Source: Hygrocybe punicea (lineage: Eukaryota; Basidiomycota; Agaricomycetes; Agaricales; Hygrophoraceae). Taken from it: a stretch of DNA of 64,000 nucleotides. Below the pieces are notes generated by a model. That model ran no database searches and was not told the origin of the DNA. It saw only the letters and a program-made list of their open reading frames with translations. The translations under genes were made by a program, and so were the position numbers. Shown here in pieces: positions 47,150 through 59,246 of this stretch (position 1 is the stretch's first letter; every line of letters begins with the position of its first letter). The DNA lies in assembly GCA_963556145.1 (NCBI GenBank), contig OY744464.1, positions 372,001 to 436,000 of the forward strand, read 5' to 3'.

Positions 47150-49694
47150 TTCCTATTGGTCAATACAACTGCCAGTGAGACTTGAGCGAATCTTAGCATG
47201 CACGTGACAAGTGCACAGACCCAAGACATGCATATATATAGGACAGACCCTGATCAGGAATATCCCCCACTCTTGATCAGCCCACAAACTGTCCTGGCCT
47301 TTCCTCCTTGTCGTTCCCAGTCTCCCCTTCACTGTGGACGAGGATTGTTGTCCCCTTCAGTTGGAGAGAGCTTGGACCGAAGCCTGGCAACTCTAAGATT
47401 AACAGAAGCTAAGTGTATGCTCTCTGCACTCTCCTCCCCCAACCCCTTGTTCCCTCCTACTCCCACCGCTGCTCCCTTGGCAGGTCCTGAGGGGGGCCTC
47501 AGCCTCACTGGCTCTTTTGTAAGCAGTCAATTCTATGAAGAACGGAGATGTCCCTGACGCCACTACCCTCCTCCAAATGCTTCAGGTGAGCGGTGCATCT
47601 TCCAAGTTGTGCTCACTAGTCCTGGGTTGTTCTCCGCAGTCTCTTGGTGTGTTCTTGTTGTTCATTGATCAGTTGCATTTCTCTCTGCATGCTCCATGTT
47701 GTACTCACCACTGTCCTTCATTTACATGTAAATTGTTGTTGCATTCTGTTACCTGCAGTAATCAAATGATGGTTTTCAAACTTGCAATCACAATAGCAGT
47801 TGTAAGCTTGAGAAAGTTTGGCCATAGACTTGTAAGACTTGCACTAAATTTGCCAACTCGTGCACTTCTGTCACTACCATGGCAACTTACAATTCTGGCA
47901 GTATCTGGTAAAAAAAGGACTTGCTAACATGGCGATGTAAGGCTGGTTGCCAGAATTGTACAACTTTTACAGGAATGTACAATATTTATTAGATTTTAGG
48001 CCGATATATGGCCATGTCATCTTTCGGCACTTTTGCTGATCATCGGTGCTGTTCAGGAGCTCCAGAAGTTGTGACAGAAGCCTGAGGGCAGATTGAACTT
48101 GAAGGGGTTTGTGTGAGAGGTGGCTTTTTCTGACAGGATTGATTTTATAATTACATACTTTGTTGGTTCAGATTTGTTATGATTCTGAGTCTGCACTCAG
48201 GCTGCCACACCTTTCAAGTTCAAGTTGTTTTTCATTTCATTTCTGTCCCTTGTCTTCTTTTCAAATTGGACATCGTTCTTTTCTTACCCCTGCCAATGGT
48301 TCGAGACTAGTGTTGCCTCAACTCAGCTGGTCAGGAAAAGCTGATCCTGGTTTTGAATTTTTAATGCACAATCAGCTTTCTCACAGGCTGATACTTGCCA
48401 GTGGTGGCCATGGTCTATCATATGATAGCTACCAAATGTTGGCCTTTGACTCGTTGAAAATGCTGGTTGTCACCGTGCAATCATGAACACATCCCCTCAT
48501 GACCTTGCTGTACCAAATAAGCCCTTTGCTGACAGATACATCCTTGTTCAACATTAAGGCATACTGTTGTGACGGCGAGTGTCGGTGTGGTTCCGGACTG
48601 GGAATGACAGGGGTGATTGACTAGGAAGTGATCAGAGGGGGTCAGCAGCTTATCAGTCATGATGATGTGAAGAGGAATCCTAGTGCCAGAGTGGTGTCCA
48701 ATAGCGGGAACGTTGAGTCCGACACTTCCAGTTGATTCCGACGTGTCAGGATTGAGTCCGATGAGGTGGAGTGCATTGGGGAGTGAAGACAGAGACGCAC
48801 GGAGACCATGTAGGTCATAGACTACTATCTGATCGTGGTCTAACATTAAATTTATGAGCAGAAGGTCATGGTACAGTGAGTGGTTCAGACTGCAATAGTG
48901 AGGGTACAGCATAACTTATTTTTATGGTGCAAAACCTGTCTACTTTATACAGTGTTGGACTTGGAATCTATGGACTAGCACACTGGCAGATAGGAGGTCT
49001 CTACAAATGTACAAAGGGAGTGAGAGGATACATTGGTTGGTTTGTCAGTGTTGAATCTGAAATGTCGTGGTTGCATGGGAGAAGGACTTGACAGACAGGA
49101 TCCAGTCTAGTCATGTTCAAGTTCCTTCAGAACAGGTAGCATGCAGCAGTCTGTGGTGTTCAGTTAGTACGCTCGTGTTGCGATCTAGACTTCGTTGCGC
49201 TGGTGAAGGAGGTCAGTGTTTGGATGGACTCAATGCGAAATGTGCGATCAATCCTGAAAGAGGTCGGGTGAGTTGGATTGCAATGTGACTCCGGATGTGA
49301 CTTCGGGTCTCGGACCAATTTGGCATTTTTAGTGGACTGTCTGTTTATGAGGGGTTCTGCACTCATAGAGGCTAGGTGCCTCTACACTGTCTCCCATCCT
49401 GATATCATATGACAAACTGATATGCAATCATGATGGCAATACTTAGAAGGGCCTGACACAGGTAACTCACAGGTTCCAAATTAGGACACCACACCTATAC
49501 CCACTGGCACTGCACCTGTACCCTTCCTGTTTATGGGCATGCAGCTGGGCTGTAATTGCACTGGTAGGTGCCCATCCCAGACACCTTGCAAACGACATCC
49601 ACATGTCAATTGATGTGATCCATACATGTTCACAAGGTGGAAATTGGAATGGGGGGCACTTGGACGGTCTATCAGATCCTGGGCCACTCCAATG
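47150..49694. other. repeat-like DNA, no supported gene
   Basis: Low-codon-bias sequence with many short frames and no family match. Confidence 0.4.
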
Positions 49695-49876
49695 TTTAGT
49701 CTGGTTTTTGGGTAACCCCCACACACAGATTGCTCTTTGATATAATCCAAACCTCCTCTGTAGCAACCAAATGATAATAGCTGCCAGTGCTTTCCTCATC
49801 TTACCTTGACTCTGACTCAGATGTGAAGTTATAGTAATTGTTGCCAGAGCCTGCCAATGACATGATCTGTAACAAG
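49695..49876 (+). repeat. degraded LTR 3' end related to the 9.8/14.5 kb LTRs
   Basis: Shares tttagtctggtt, ttgggtaacccccac, tgtagca, attgttgcc(a/g)gagcc(t/c)gc and the terminal gatc(t/c)gtaaca, in the same order as the last 190 bases of the complete LTRs. Confidence 0.6.
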
Positions 49877-51317
49877 ATGAGAACAAATATTGTATCACTA
49901 GCACATTGCTATGATTCTTGGATGCGATGCCAGGAAATCATCAGCACATAACACAAGAAATCAAGAAGCTCTGAGTCATCATTCAGAGTTTGAAAGCATA
50001 CTAGTAATCATGATGCCACTGGCAGGATCTTTTGGATGTAAGGGTTCAAGTTGTATATCAAATTAATTCAGGGCTGCTAGCATAAAAAACAGAGCCACCC
50101 AAGTGATTCCAATGAAATATGACTACACCACTGTTGTGCTCACAGTGTCCCTGAGACCTAGAAATGGCAGCATCAGAAATAGATAAGATTTAACTTAAAT
50201 TCAGTTTTGTATCAGAATCCTATCTAAACTCAGTAATGGGGGTAACCAATATGAAAATGATTGAATAGAATTCATCATCGGTACAAGTCAGCTTCTTTTT
50301 ACATAAATTTCTATGGAAACTGGCCACAATCCAGCCTAGTTCATGGCACTGGGCCAAGTACAGACCTCAAGGAGAGAAACCGACATCAAATCAGTGCTGG
50401 GCAAAAACTTAGCAGTGATTTCCAAGCATGAGGATCCCTTATTCAAACTTGAACTCCACCTAACTTCTGAGCTCAAATTCAAACCTTTCAACTTGAAGTT
50501 GCCAACCTGGGCCTTCAACCTTCTCAACTTGAACCACAGCCTCACCAACTTGAAACCGCTTCACCAACCACAACGTCCTGTCCCCTCCCTCCACCATGTC
50601 TACACCTAGTAGAGCAACAGACTCAGGGTCACCTCTTCTACATTCAAGTTTCCACCCCTTCTGCCATTCACTACTGTTGCCATGGTCCGGTCTTTTTTGG
50701 GACCATTGCAAGACCATGGCTGCTGGACTGTTGCAAATTAAAATTCAAATAAATTATCAGAACTTGATATCTCAGAAATATCCTGGTATATAGTTGAAAT
50801 AGCAGAGCAGTTGGTAGAATATTTCCAGAATTTTATTAATTTTATTTTGCCAGGTCCAAAAAAAGACCGGACTGTGGCAACACTCAGGCTACCGTTCACT
50901 GACCCTCCCTCTTCTAAGTGTGCTAAGATGATGCAGTCTGCCTTGTTTTGTTGTGGGGTGGCAATGGATAGCCACTGCAGCAGGCAAGGAAAAGCTTTTT
51001 TTCTATCCTTATAATGCTAGCCTGAGTAGTTTGTGGTGTAGTTTCAAAGTTAGTGCTGGCCTCAGGCGCAGAATTGTGATAATATATTTTGTGATTTTGC
51101 TACCACGAAATATTGACAATAATATTTATTTATCTATTTATTTCCACCTGGTGCACCATCTTCCCAGTGGCATGCAAAATCTGTGTTGGGTTGATCATGA
51201 TGCCAACTTGAAATCTGTGTGGCTGAAGCCGGATGTTGGACAGAGGCTGCCCTTTTTTTGTTGAGGCATGGCAGAACCTGGCCCAATCCAGCCACTCGCC
51301 GGGTCCCATGGTTGCAT
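49877..51317. other. AT-rich repeat DNA, no gene
   Basis: Nothing coding supported. 50440-50620 contains several short caacttgaa motifs. Confidence 0.4.
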
Positions 51318-51533
51318 CAGCAAATTCGCATAAAACTTTTTTGACTTTATAAAGTCACTCTAAAGCCCAAAAAGTCGAAAAGTCATAAGTGGTTTACTCA
51401 AGTCCCACTTCTAAAAAGTCATAACAAAAATTGTAGTAAAATTGTTACACTGAGCTTACTTTTGACTTTTCTGATCCTTTCAAAAAGTCTGAAAAGTCAA
51501 AAAAGTTGAAAAGTTTTTTGTGAATTTGCTGAT
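51318..51533. repeat. MITE-like inverted-repeat element
   Basis: The ends catcagcaaattcgcataaa and, inverted, catcagcaaattcacaaaaa pair over about 25 bases. The interior is dominated by aaaagtc/gactttt motifs on both strands. No clear target duplication. Confidence 0.55.
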
Positions 51534-52396
51534 GTGAATCGGGATGACTAACCAAGCTGTAAGGCACTGGACCGTGACAACTTCAAGTTGAAGTCACAAT
51601 ATAACTTCAAATCACTATTACAGCACTGGCAGGTATGTAGTTAGTACTCACTGGCAAGTTGCTTCACTTTTTTGCTGGCAGCTTTGAATTACTTGTATAT
51701 ACAACTCTTACATATAAAAGATCTTGACATGACAGCCTGTTGAGGCAACAACTTTCAAAAGTTCTGTCTTTGGCAATATTTGAGCGGAGCGCCAAGTCAA
51801 ATTCAAAGGTTCTATACTGACTCGGGGTCCTGATGATATGAAACCACACATATCATGTGATGAATCTGACATCAAGCTTGCCCTAAACATTCCTGTTTCA
51901 TAAGTGTTCACGTTTCTCTTTTCACCCTTTTTGCTGTGTGTTCTTTTCAAAACCCGGGAACCTGCCATGCCTGTACTTATCCCAATCTCAGTATTATTAT
52001 TGACGTGAGACCATACCCAACTACCCAGCAGATGCGCCAAGCCCATCATTACGCTTTCCCGGGCCCTCTGTAACGATGGCCCACTTGAAAAGTCGACTGG
52101 AGTCGGAGATAGCCTGAGCTGACTCACTGACTCAGGGTAAGTTCAATTCGAATCTGAAATGGTCATTACAGCTCCGAGAATATGTTCGGTTGCAATCGTA
52201 ATGCCACCTGCCGAGTGCCTCGACGAGCAGGTAATGTCGAATTTGACTCCCTTTTTGTGGATACTCAAAACAACTTTTCCTATTTAGAGTCCTCCTCCCC
52301 GTGTCTGTGCAGTACATTCGTTTAGCTGATATGTAATAGTCCTAACTTAATTAGTATGAGACTCAGAATGTCCATGGACTGTTGGCACAAATCAAA

Positions 52397-52480
52397 ATAA
52401 ACTGGGATTCGAACTATGAAACTAATATGTACGATACATGAAAGTTTCACAAACCTTGGCCCATAGGTTGCCGAATACAG
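52397..52480 (-). repeat. tRNA-like B-box segment
   Basis: Minus strand CATAGTTCGAATCCC matches a B box. Upstream lies TATTCGGCAACC...GGCCAAGGTTTG, which resembles part of the 38.2 kb tRNA-like unit (same ccaaggtttg). Likely another relic of the same SINE-type family. Confidence 0.35.
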
Positions 52481-52637
52481 CGATCTATGGTTAACACGGT
52501 AAGTTGGATTGACATGTTCAGAGGCCGGTTATGAATATATTTCATATATAGATGGACTTGAACACCGCTCGGCTTTTATCAATCATTGAATCCAGGCCGC
52601 GAGGACCCTCACGTGACCATGATGTGCGATTCATAGC

Positions 52638-55600
52638 ATGCATTCCCAGCCTTCTGCATTCCCCACCTTCTGGACCTCAATGGATCGTGATTCAGCATTC
52701 TCTCAAACTTGTTACTGCGGTCGGACATTCCCACATTCGGGAGCACTCAAAGTTCATCAAAAGAGCTGCAAGAAAAGCAAAAATCGCTTATCTGGCGCAC
52801 TTGCGAGAGCAAAACAAGCAATAGCGTCTAAAACACGCAGAGCCAACACGGTAGACTCAGACATAGCCACGACAGAGCCTTGTGCATATGATGTTGATGG
52901 TCATTTGCAGGGAGAGACTGGCGCGCTAGGTCCTGAACAACAAGAATGCGCAGGGGTGCGAAGTAATGTTTCCTGGACTTGGAATCTCTCACATGTTACT
53001 TTTGTAGGGATCAGCTACTCCGGTGTCACCAGCGGCAGACGCTCGATTCGATGAAACAAGGCCCATAAAGCGTCGTAGACAACTTCCGTCTCGCTTTCGT
53101 GTGGCTTGTCTGGAGCTTCACGACAAGAAACTTAGGGATATTCTTCCAGAGGCCGTTCCCCCGCTACCGCCACCTGGCGTAGACGACGCTGCTCTGGCGC
53201 CATCTCCAATTTTGCGCCATCCCCTCCCTTATGAACAACAGCCTATTCCTTCCACGTCGCAGCTATTGCAACGCCACAGTCCTTGACTTCGCCGGGTCCT
53301 CGAAACTGCACAGAATTATTTTGGCCTTTTCCGACGCTATGTTGCTGAAAAGTTTCCAACTCATGATCCCGAAGCCGAGGTGAACACATCGACGTTGTCC
53401 AATATCGTTGACATGGGCTCAAATACTACTCATTCATCATCTGATGTTACTCAATCATTCGGTCCGTTTCCGAACAAGAGCTCATTCCGACTTGGTGATT
53501 GGTATTGGAATCATGGCGTTCGGAAGTCAAAAGAGGATTTCAAGGAACTTGTCAATATCATAGGTGCAGATGATTTCCAACCCGCCGAGGTCCGGACAAT
53601 GCAATGGGACAAAATTAATGCACAATTAGCAATCAACGACTGGGACAAGGGAGAATGGGTTGATGAGGATGCAGGATGGACATCTGTACCCGTCACAATA
53701 TCAGTACCCTTTCACCGCTTTACCAACAATCCAGGGATTAGGGACTATGCGGTCTCCGACTTCCATTATCGCCCTTTAGTATCCGTCATCAAGGAGAAGC
53801 TTGCAAAGCAAAGTGATCACCCACACTTCCACTATGAACCTTACGAGCTGCTTTGGCGGCCCCCCGGCAACGGGAACGAAGTCCGCGTGCACGGCGAATT
53901 ATACACATCACCAGCATTCATTGACGCCCATAATGAGCTGCAGAATTCTCCATGCGAAACTGGCTGTGACCTCCCACGTGTAATTGTCGCACTGATGTTC
54001 TGGTCGGACGCAATCCATTTGACGACATTCGGAAACACAACACTTTGGCCCTTGTACATGTTTTTTGGAAACGAGTCAAAATATCGAAGATGTAAGCCAT
54101 CATGCAATCTTTGCGAACACGTTGCCTATTTCGAGAAGGTGAGCATTCCACGCTACACTGTTCCACGTCACTGCAGTATGGATGATCGTGTAGTTGCCAG
54201 ATTCATTTAAGGACTTCGCAAAACAGCATACTGGTGACAAGAAGATGAAACGCGCATTCATGACTCACTGTCACCGTGAGTTACTTCACGCTCAGTGGAG
54301 AATCCTCCTCGATGAAGATTTTCGGGACGCTTATGAACACGGAATTGTGATTGAGTGTTGCGATGGGGTTTTGCGCAGGTTCTATCCTTGCATTTTCACT
54401 TATTCAGCAGACTATCCAGAGAAGTAAGGCTTGAAGTTTGGTTTCTTGTATCTGTCTAACTCTGTTTCAAGAATCCTCTTCGCTAGCATCCGAAACAGGG
54501 GCAACTTCCCATGTCCTCGTTGTACAACTCCACTGAAAAGCACACATCTCGCAGGCACAAAAGGAGATCGAGCCAGGCGAGTTAAGTTAGCTCGTGTCGA
54601 TGACCGACATCGCCAATACAAGGTACTTCAAGCTCGAAAAGCCACCTACGAGCGAAACTTTGCCGTTGACAGTGCCCCCGTGGAGCGGCTCCTCAAAACT
54701 CAATCTCTTGTTCCCACTTGTGTAGGTTAACATACATGTATCATCGCTTGATAGCTGCTCAAATGTCTGTTGTAGAATGCTTTTTCAGAGCAACTCTCTC
54801 GATTCGGTTTCAACTTTTTCTTGTTGTTTCTGATCGACAGGTCGCTCTTGCATGAGATTGAGCTTGGGGTGTGGAAGATGTTGTTTATCCATCTTCTTCG
54901 AATACTAGAGGCCGCTGGTGAACACTTAATCCATGAACTAGATCGACGGTGACTTTTTATTATCTTTCTTGTTTGTATGTCTTACACATCTCTGCAGCTT
55001 TCGATTAATTCCAACTTTTGGCAGAGATACAATCAGACGATTCACATCCAACACCTCAGAACTGAAGCAAATGGCTGCACGGAATTACGAGGACTTTCTA
55101 CAAGTTAGTCACTTCACATCCTTGGTGATAGCGTGCTGACTTCTATTGGTATTTCATAGTGTGCTATCCCCGTTTTTGACGGTTTATTACCGGAACCCCA
55201 CAATGGGAATGTCCTCCAACTTCTCTTTACCTTCGCTCACTGGCATGGTCTTGCCAAATTACGAATGCACACTGACACCACACTTGCCGTCCTTGATAAC
55301 GAAACAACCGCCCTTGGTGAACAGCTTCGCCATCTTCAGTCTGTAACCTGCTCCGCTTATTCAACCAGTGAATTAAAACGTGAAATGGCTGCAAGAAAGC
55401 GGCGTGAGAGCAGGCGACAATCAAAAGTCGGTTCGTCGTTGAACATTCGAGAGAAAAATTAACACCGGCCAAAAATATTCAATCTAAACACTTACAAGGC
55501 TCACTCGTTCGGAGATTATGTGGCAACAATCAAGAGATACGGTACTACTGATTTGTACACTACCGAAATTGTGTGTTGCTACATTTTCTAGATCGCGCAT

Positions 55601-57043
55601 ATTGACCCGTTACATTGTCACAGGGCGAACTCGAACATTGAAATCCCAAAGCTCGATTCTGCAGGACGAGTAAAAAGAAATTTACCAGACAATTAGCTCA
55701 AATCGAACGCCGGCAAGCCCGCATCAGAGCCATACGCCAAAAGCTCTCACATAACGCATCTCTTGGTGCGGAACCGGTGTTGAACAGCCCTGATGCTCAC
55801 CACCATATTGGAGTCGCTGAGAATCACCCAATACACATTGGTTCATTCTTGCGAAGTCATACCGAAGATCCGGCAGTGAAGGTAAATTTTCACATTATTT
55901 TACAAAACACTAAGCGAATCACTTCACAACAGAACTTTTGGTCGAAGCTCAAGAAACACCTACTACCTTGCATAAAAAATGTTCTGGATACCGAAAGGCA
56001 AGCTAGAAATGACCTAACGTCGTCGAACCACTCCCAGCCGATTCCGGCACTTGACGACGTGGCAGAAGTTAACGGTATACACTTCAAAGGCGATCGGATG
56101 TACCAACACCATATTATGAGGATAAACTTTACCACATATGATGTACGGCGTGGTCAGGATACGATTAACCTGCGAACAGATCACCACAACATTATGCTCC
56201 TTGCTTCCCAAGATGCAACTACACCAAATCACGAGTATATCTATGCGCGTGTTCTTGGCATATTTCATGTCAACGTTGTCTACAGTGGACCAGGCATGTT
56301 GGATTATCGTGCTCGACGGATGGAATTCCTGTGGGTGCGCTATTATCAGAATTTGGATGATGACTCGGAGCCGGTCAATATAGGTTGGGCCAATGCTCGG
56401 CTCAATCGGTTAGAATTTCCGCCCATGAGCGAAGAAGATTCATTCGGTTTCATCGATCCAGCGCATGTACTACGCAGCTGTCATTTGGTTCCGAAATTTG
56501 CGGCTGGGATGCGGCATCCAGATGGGCATGGCATTTCGGAGTGTGCCCGAGATGTAAATGATTGGCATCAGTATTACGTTCTTCAGTGAGTAGTCAATTT
56601 GAGTGATTTTTCATCTGCTGTATGATGCAATTTGCAGCTTTGTCGATAGAGATATGCTTATGCGCTTCCATTGGGGCCTTGCAGTGGGACACATGTATAC
56701 CCACATGACAGAGCCCACTCTGGCTCAACACAACGACACGCCTCCATCCCCTGTTCTTGCCGATTGCGATGATAATGCCGTTGATGCAGAAGATATCAAT
56801 TATCTCGATATACCCAATGGTGACACCGCCTCCAATGAGGACAAGGGAGATGACGAGGACGACGAAAAGGAGGAGGAGGAGGAGGAGGAGGAGGAGGAGG
56901 AGGAGGAGGAGGAGAATAGCGAGGGCTCGGATGCGGATTGGGACGAGGATGAAGAAGCTGAAGATGAGGACTACAGTGACAGGGAACTCCTTGCGATGGC
57001 AGAAATGTATGGCGACACACAAGATTTGGATATGTATGAGTAG
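52638..57043 (+). pseudogene. Plavaka transposase, ten exons, three nonsense codons
   Basis: Exons 52638-52955, 53008-54138, 54194-54423, 54472-54721, 54776-54948, 54998-55103, 55160-55570, 55624-55881, 55933-56585, 56638-57043. The N-terminal zinc finger is CYCGRTFPHSGALKVHQKSC. The core has RLGDWYWNHGVRKSKEDF, then MFWSDAIHLTTFGNTTLWPL (catalytic Asp region, RNase H fold), LWPLYMFFGNESKY, RNRGNFPCPRCTTPL, HEIELGVWKMLFIHLLRIL and FGRDTIRRF. The C-terminal part has GELEH...ARFCRTSKKKF, LAQIERRQARIRAIR, DFVDR-type FVDRDMLMRFHWGLAVGH, and a long acidic tail with a GAG microsatellite (56873-56915). Plavaka elements are CACTA-like DNA transposons of fungi. Stops at 53284-53286 (TGA), 55460-55462 (TAA) and 55639-55641 (TGA) inactivate it; CGA/CAA would restore each, and ELEHR is the usual family sequence at the last. 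Confidence 0.9.
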
Positions 57044-57299
57044 CGATCTATTCACAAATCTCAGTCTCAAGTTGGCACATTTGCTAAATTACTTTAAGTT
57101 GTGTGGGGCATTTATTGGACTCAGAAGGCTGAGTTGTTGTAATATGTGATGCATGGCCAGCTTCTGGCTGTTGATGGACTTGGAATTGCCGGAATAACCA
57201 CCTAATCATCATAATGCTAGGCCCAGAGCCGCCTGTTGGTTATATGTATGCTTCACCATCTGGATACCATCCGCTCTGCCAGTGAGCGAAAAAAGGGGG

Positions 57300-57850
57300 C
57301 TGGGGTTTTGATGAATATCGCATTCCAATTGCAACTGGGATAGGTAAGTAAAATTCCATAAGGGTAGCGTTACGACCATCCTTCGCAACTAATTTGCTCT
57401 CAATAGCGCTACTTTTAACTATCCGACCCTGAATGAACATTCCCTTCCCCCTCGAATACATTTCCTTGTCATGTCAAATAACTACCTATGTTTCACATCA
57501 GATGGCGCAACCTCAACTCTTAATCGCTGTTCGTTGACATAGATATCAACGCGGTGATTGCCCTTGCAGCACGATAAGCTATTAAAATTGGCCATCATAT
57601 GAATAACTTACTATTTGTGTCAATGTCACGTATGTCCCCCAGTACACTTGGTTAACGTAACGCACTCTGACAAGGTTGCCTTCCTGCATGTCCGACGTGA
57701 GTATACTGCCAGTGCACTGCAATACCCCGATCACGAACCTCGAACTGGGCAGTGCGACGACCAGTGATGGAAGCAGACACTGCACGTCAAGCCGATCGTG
57801 TGGACTAGGTAGTAACGGTTAACTAAATATACCGCAAAGGTAAATGAGAC
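57300..57850 (-). pseudogene. gene fragment next to the Plavaka element (unknown)
   Basis: Coding-like blocks on the minus strand: MPKANLKST before GTGAGT, GNLVRVRYVNQVYWGTYVTL, then (after a 49-base GTAAGT intron) GNHRVDIYVNEQRLRVEVAP, and a later RIVKSSAIESKLVAKDGRN. The reading fades towards the transposon end, so the gene may have been cut by the insertion. Beta-strand-rich character; family not recognised. Confidence 0.35.
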
Positions 57851-57929
57851 TCACCGTAGATTTCAAGTTAGCTTTAGGCATTTGGTCACGGTGCTGAGAA
57901 AGGAGCAGATGGTGGGAAAGACGTATACT

Positions 57930-59000
57930 CACCCCTCAAACCTCAGTGTTATTTCCCCATCCAACGACTCGGAATCCAGCACCATTGACTTTCAAAACGA
58001 TCCATCTCAAAGCTTTGCCAGAACCCCTTCTATCTGTGCCATATATGTTCACCTGCGCGAATTTGGAGCCAGACGTCTAACTGAAGCGCTCCTCCACTGC
58101 GACTTTGGTCACTCGATCCGCCTCGCATTTGTCCACCTGTATGTCGACAAAAAGAGACACTATGTGCTGTGGATTCAAGACATCATTCATATAACTGGTA
58201 GCCAGGACGGAGTGCACATCAGAGGGATCGACATGTATGCCCAGCTGACTTTTTTTACTGTTTGTTCTCCGTCTCACGTACGCTGATGAGAGGAACCGGA
58301 GCATCTGCCATATATCCGCTTTTGGCCTGCAAGATGGAGCCAGGCTGGACTTTCGCTGCCACGGGTACTCCGTTCTTTCATGCATCTACACGTGCCTAAC
58401 GACTGCTTCTGTCCAGTTATCAACGAGGCTTCAATTCAAAATGCTCAAACGAATATTGAGTCCAATAATCTTCAAAACCGAATCACGATTACGGCGGCAA
58501 CATCAGGCAGGCCCATTTTCTACCACTATCCTTGGATTCAAGTTCCACGTTTGTGCGGGCAACTCATCAATTTTGCGTTGTTCTTACCCACACACTCTCT
58601 CTAACTAGATTTGATTTTACGATGTGCAATCCTCCATTTTATAGCAGTGCGGAGGATGTGGCAAAATCGGCAGAAGCAAAAGAATTGGGGCCGAGCGCGG
58701 TGCGGATCACAATTTCTGTGATATTTCCTTTGTACCCTCCTTGATCAGATTTGTACGGGAGCCGATGTGGAGATGATCATTCCAGGTGGCGAAAGCGCTT
58801 TTGTATGTCAGATGGTTCGCGAGAGTCTCAGTCATGACACTCAGTGCGTCGTTTCCATCTTGGTTCTGTTGTCAAGGAGTGCTCGATTGCAAAATTTCCA
58901 GTTTGACTGGATTCGAGGCCGGGACAGGGCCATGTATGAAAGCTTTTGTAGCCATATCAATCGAAAAGTGGCGTCTGGACTCGCACATGGAAGGATCTGA
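57930..59000 (+). pseudogene. METTL16-type (RlmF-like) RNA m6A methyltransferase, decayed copy
   Basis: Recognisable blocks in order: TIDFQNDPS, RLTEALLHCDFG, YVLWIQDII, RGID then, after an intron, GTGASAIYPLLACKMEPGW (SAM-binding motif I), NAQTNIESNNLQNRITI, FDFTMCNPPFYSSAEDVAKS (NPPF catalytic motif), and CTGADVEMIIPGGESAFVCQ. These belong to the Methyltransf_10 family that methylates U6 snRNA. Between DFGHS and YVLW the conserved RICPPV lies in a different frame, implying two compensating indels. After MVRESLSHDTQ the similarity stops. A functional but divergent gene is less likely. Confidence 0.65.
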
Positions 59001-59246
59001 AGCGCAATCTAATGGCAAAAATTTGCCTGACCGGTGGTTCTCGCTGAGTGGGACACGAGGTGTAGAAGCAGATGTCCGCAATGGCACGAGTCCAGTGTGT
59101 TTGGGGCATCCATGCTCGACGTATGCCTCCATTGGAAAGAAAAGTGAAACCTTTATTAATGTGACACTGTGGTTGCTATTTCTGACATACCAACATTGGA
59201 TATCGTACACAGCGTAAGCCTCCAGCCTACCTCATCCCCAGACCAC

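Larger units (their letters stand above)
51622..57287 (+). mobile_element. Plavaka (CACTA-like) transposon, ends tentative
   Basis: CACTGGCA motifs at 51624 and 51649 on the left and TGCCAGTG at about 57280 on the right match the CACTG-type termini of CACTA relatives, in the correct orientation around the transposase gene. The flanking triplets do not form a perfect target duplication, so the exact ends are uncertain. Confidence 0.4.

Noticed and set aside
22335..54107. Recoding of UGA as a sense codon
   Set aside because: Several intact genes (alpha-kinase, PARP, 39.4-kb gene) end at TGA in the expected place, so nonsense mutation is the simpler reading.
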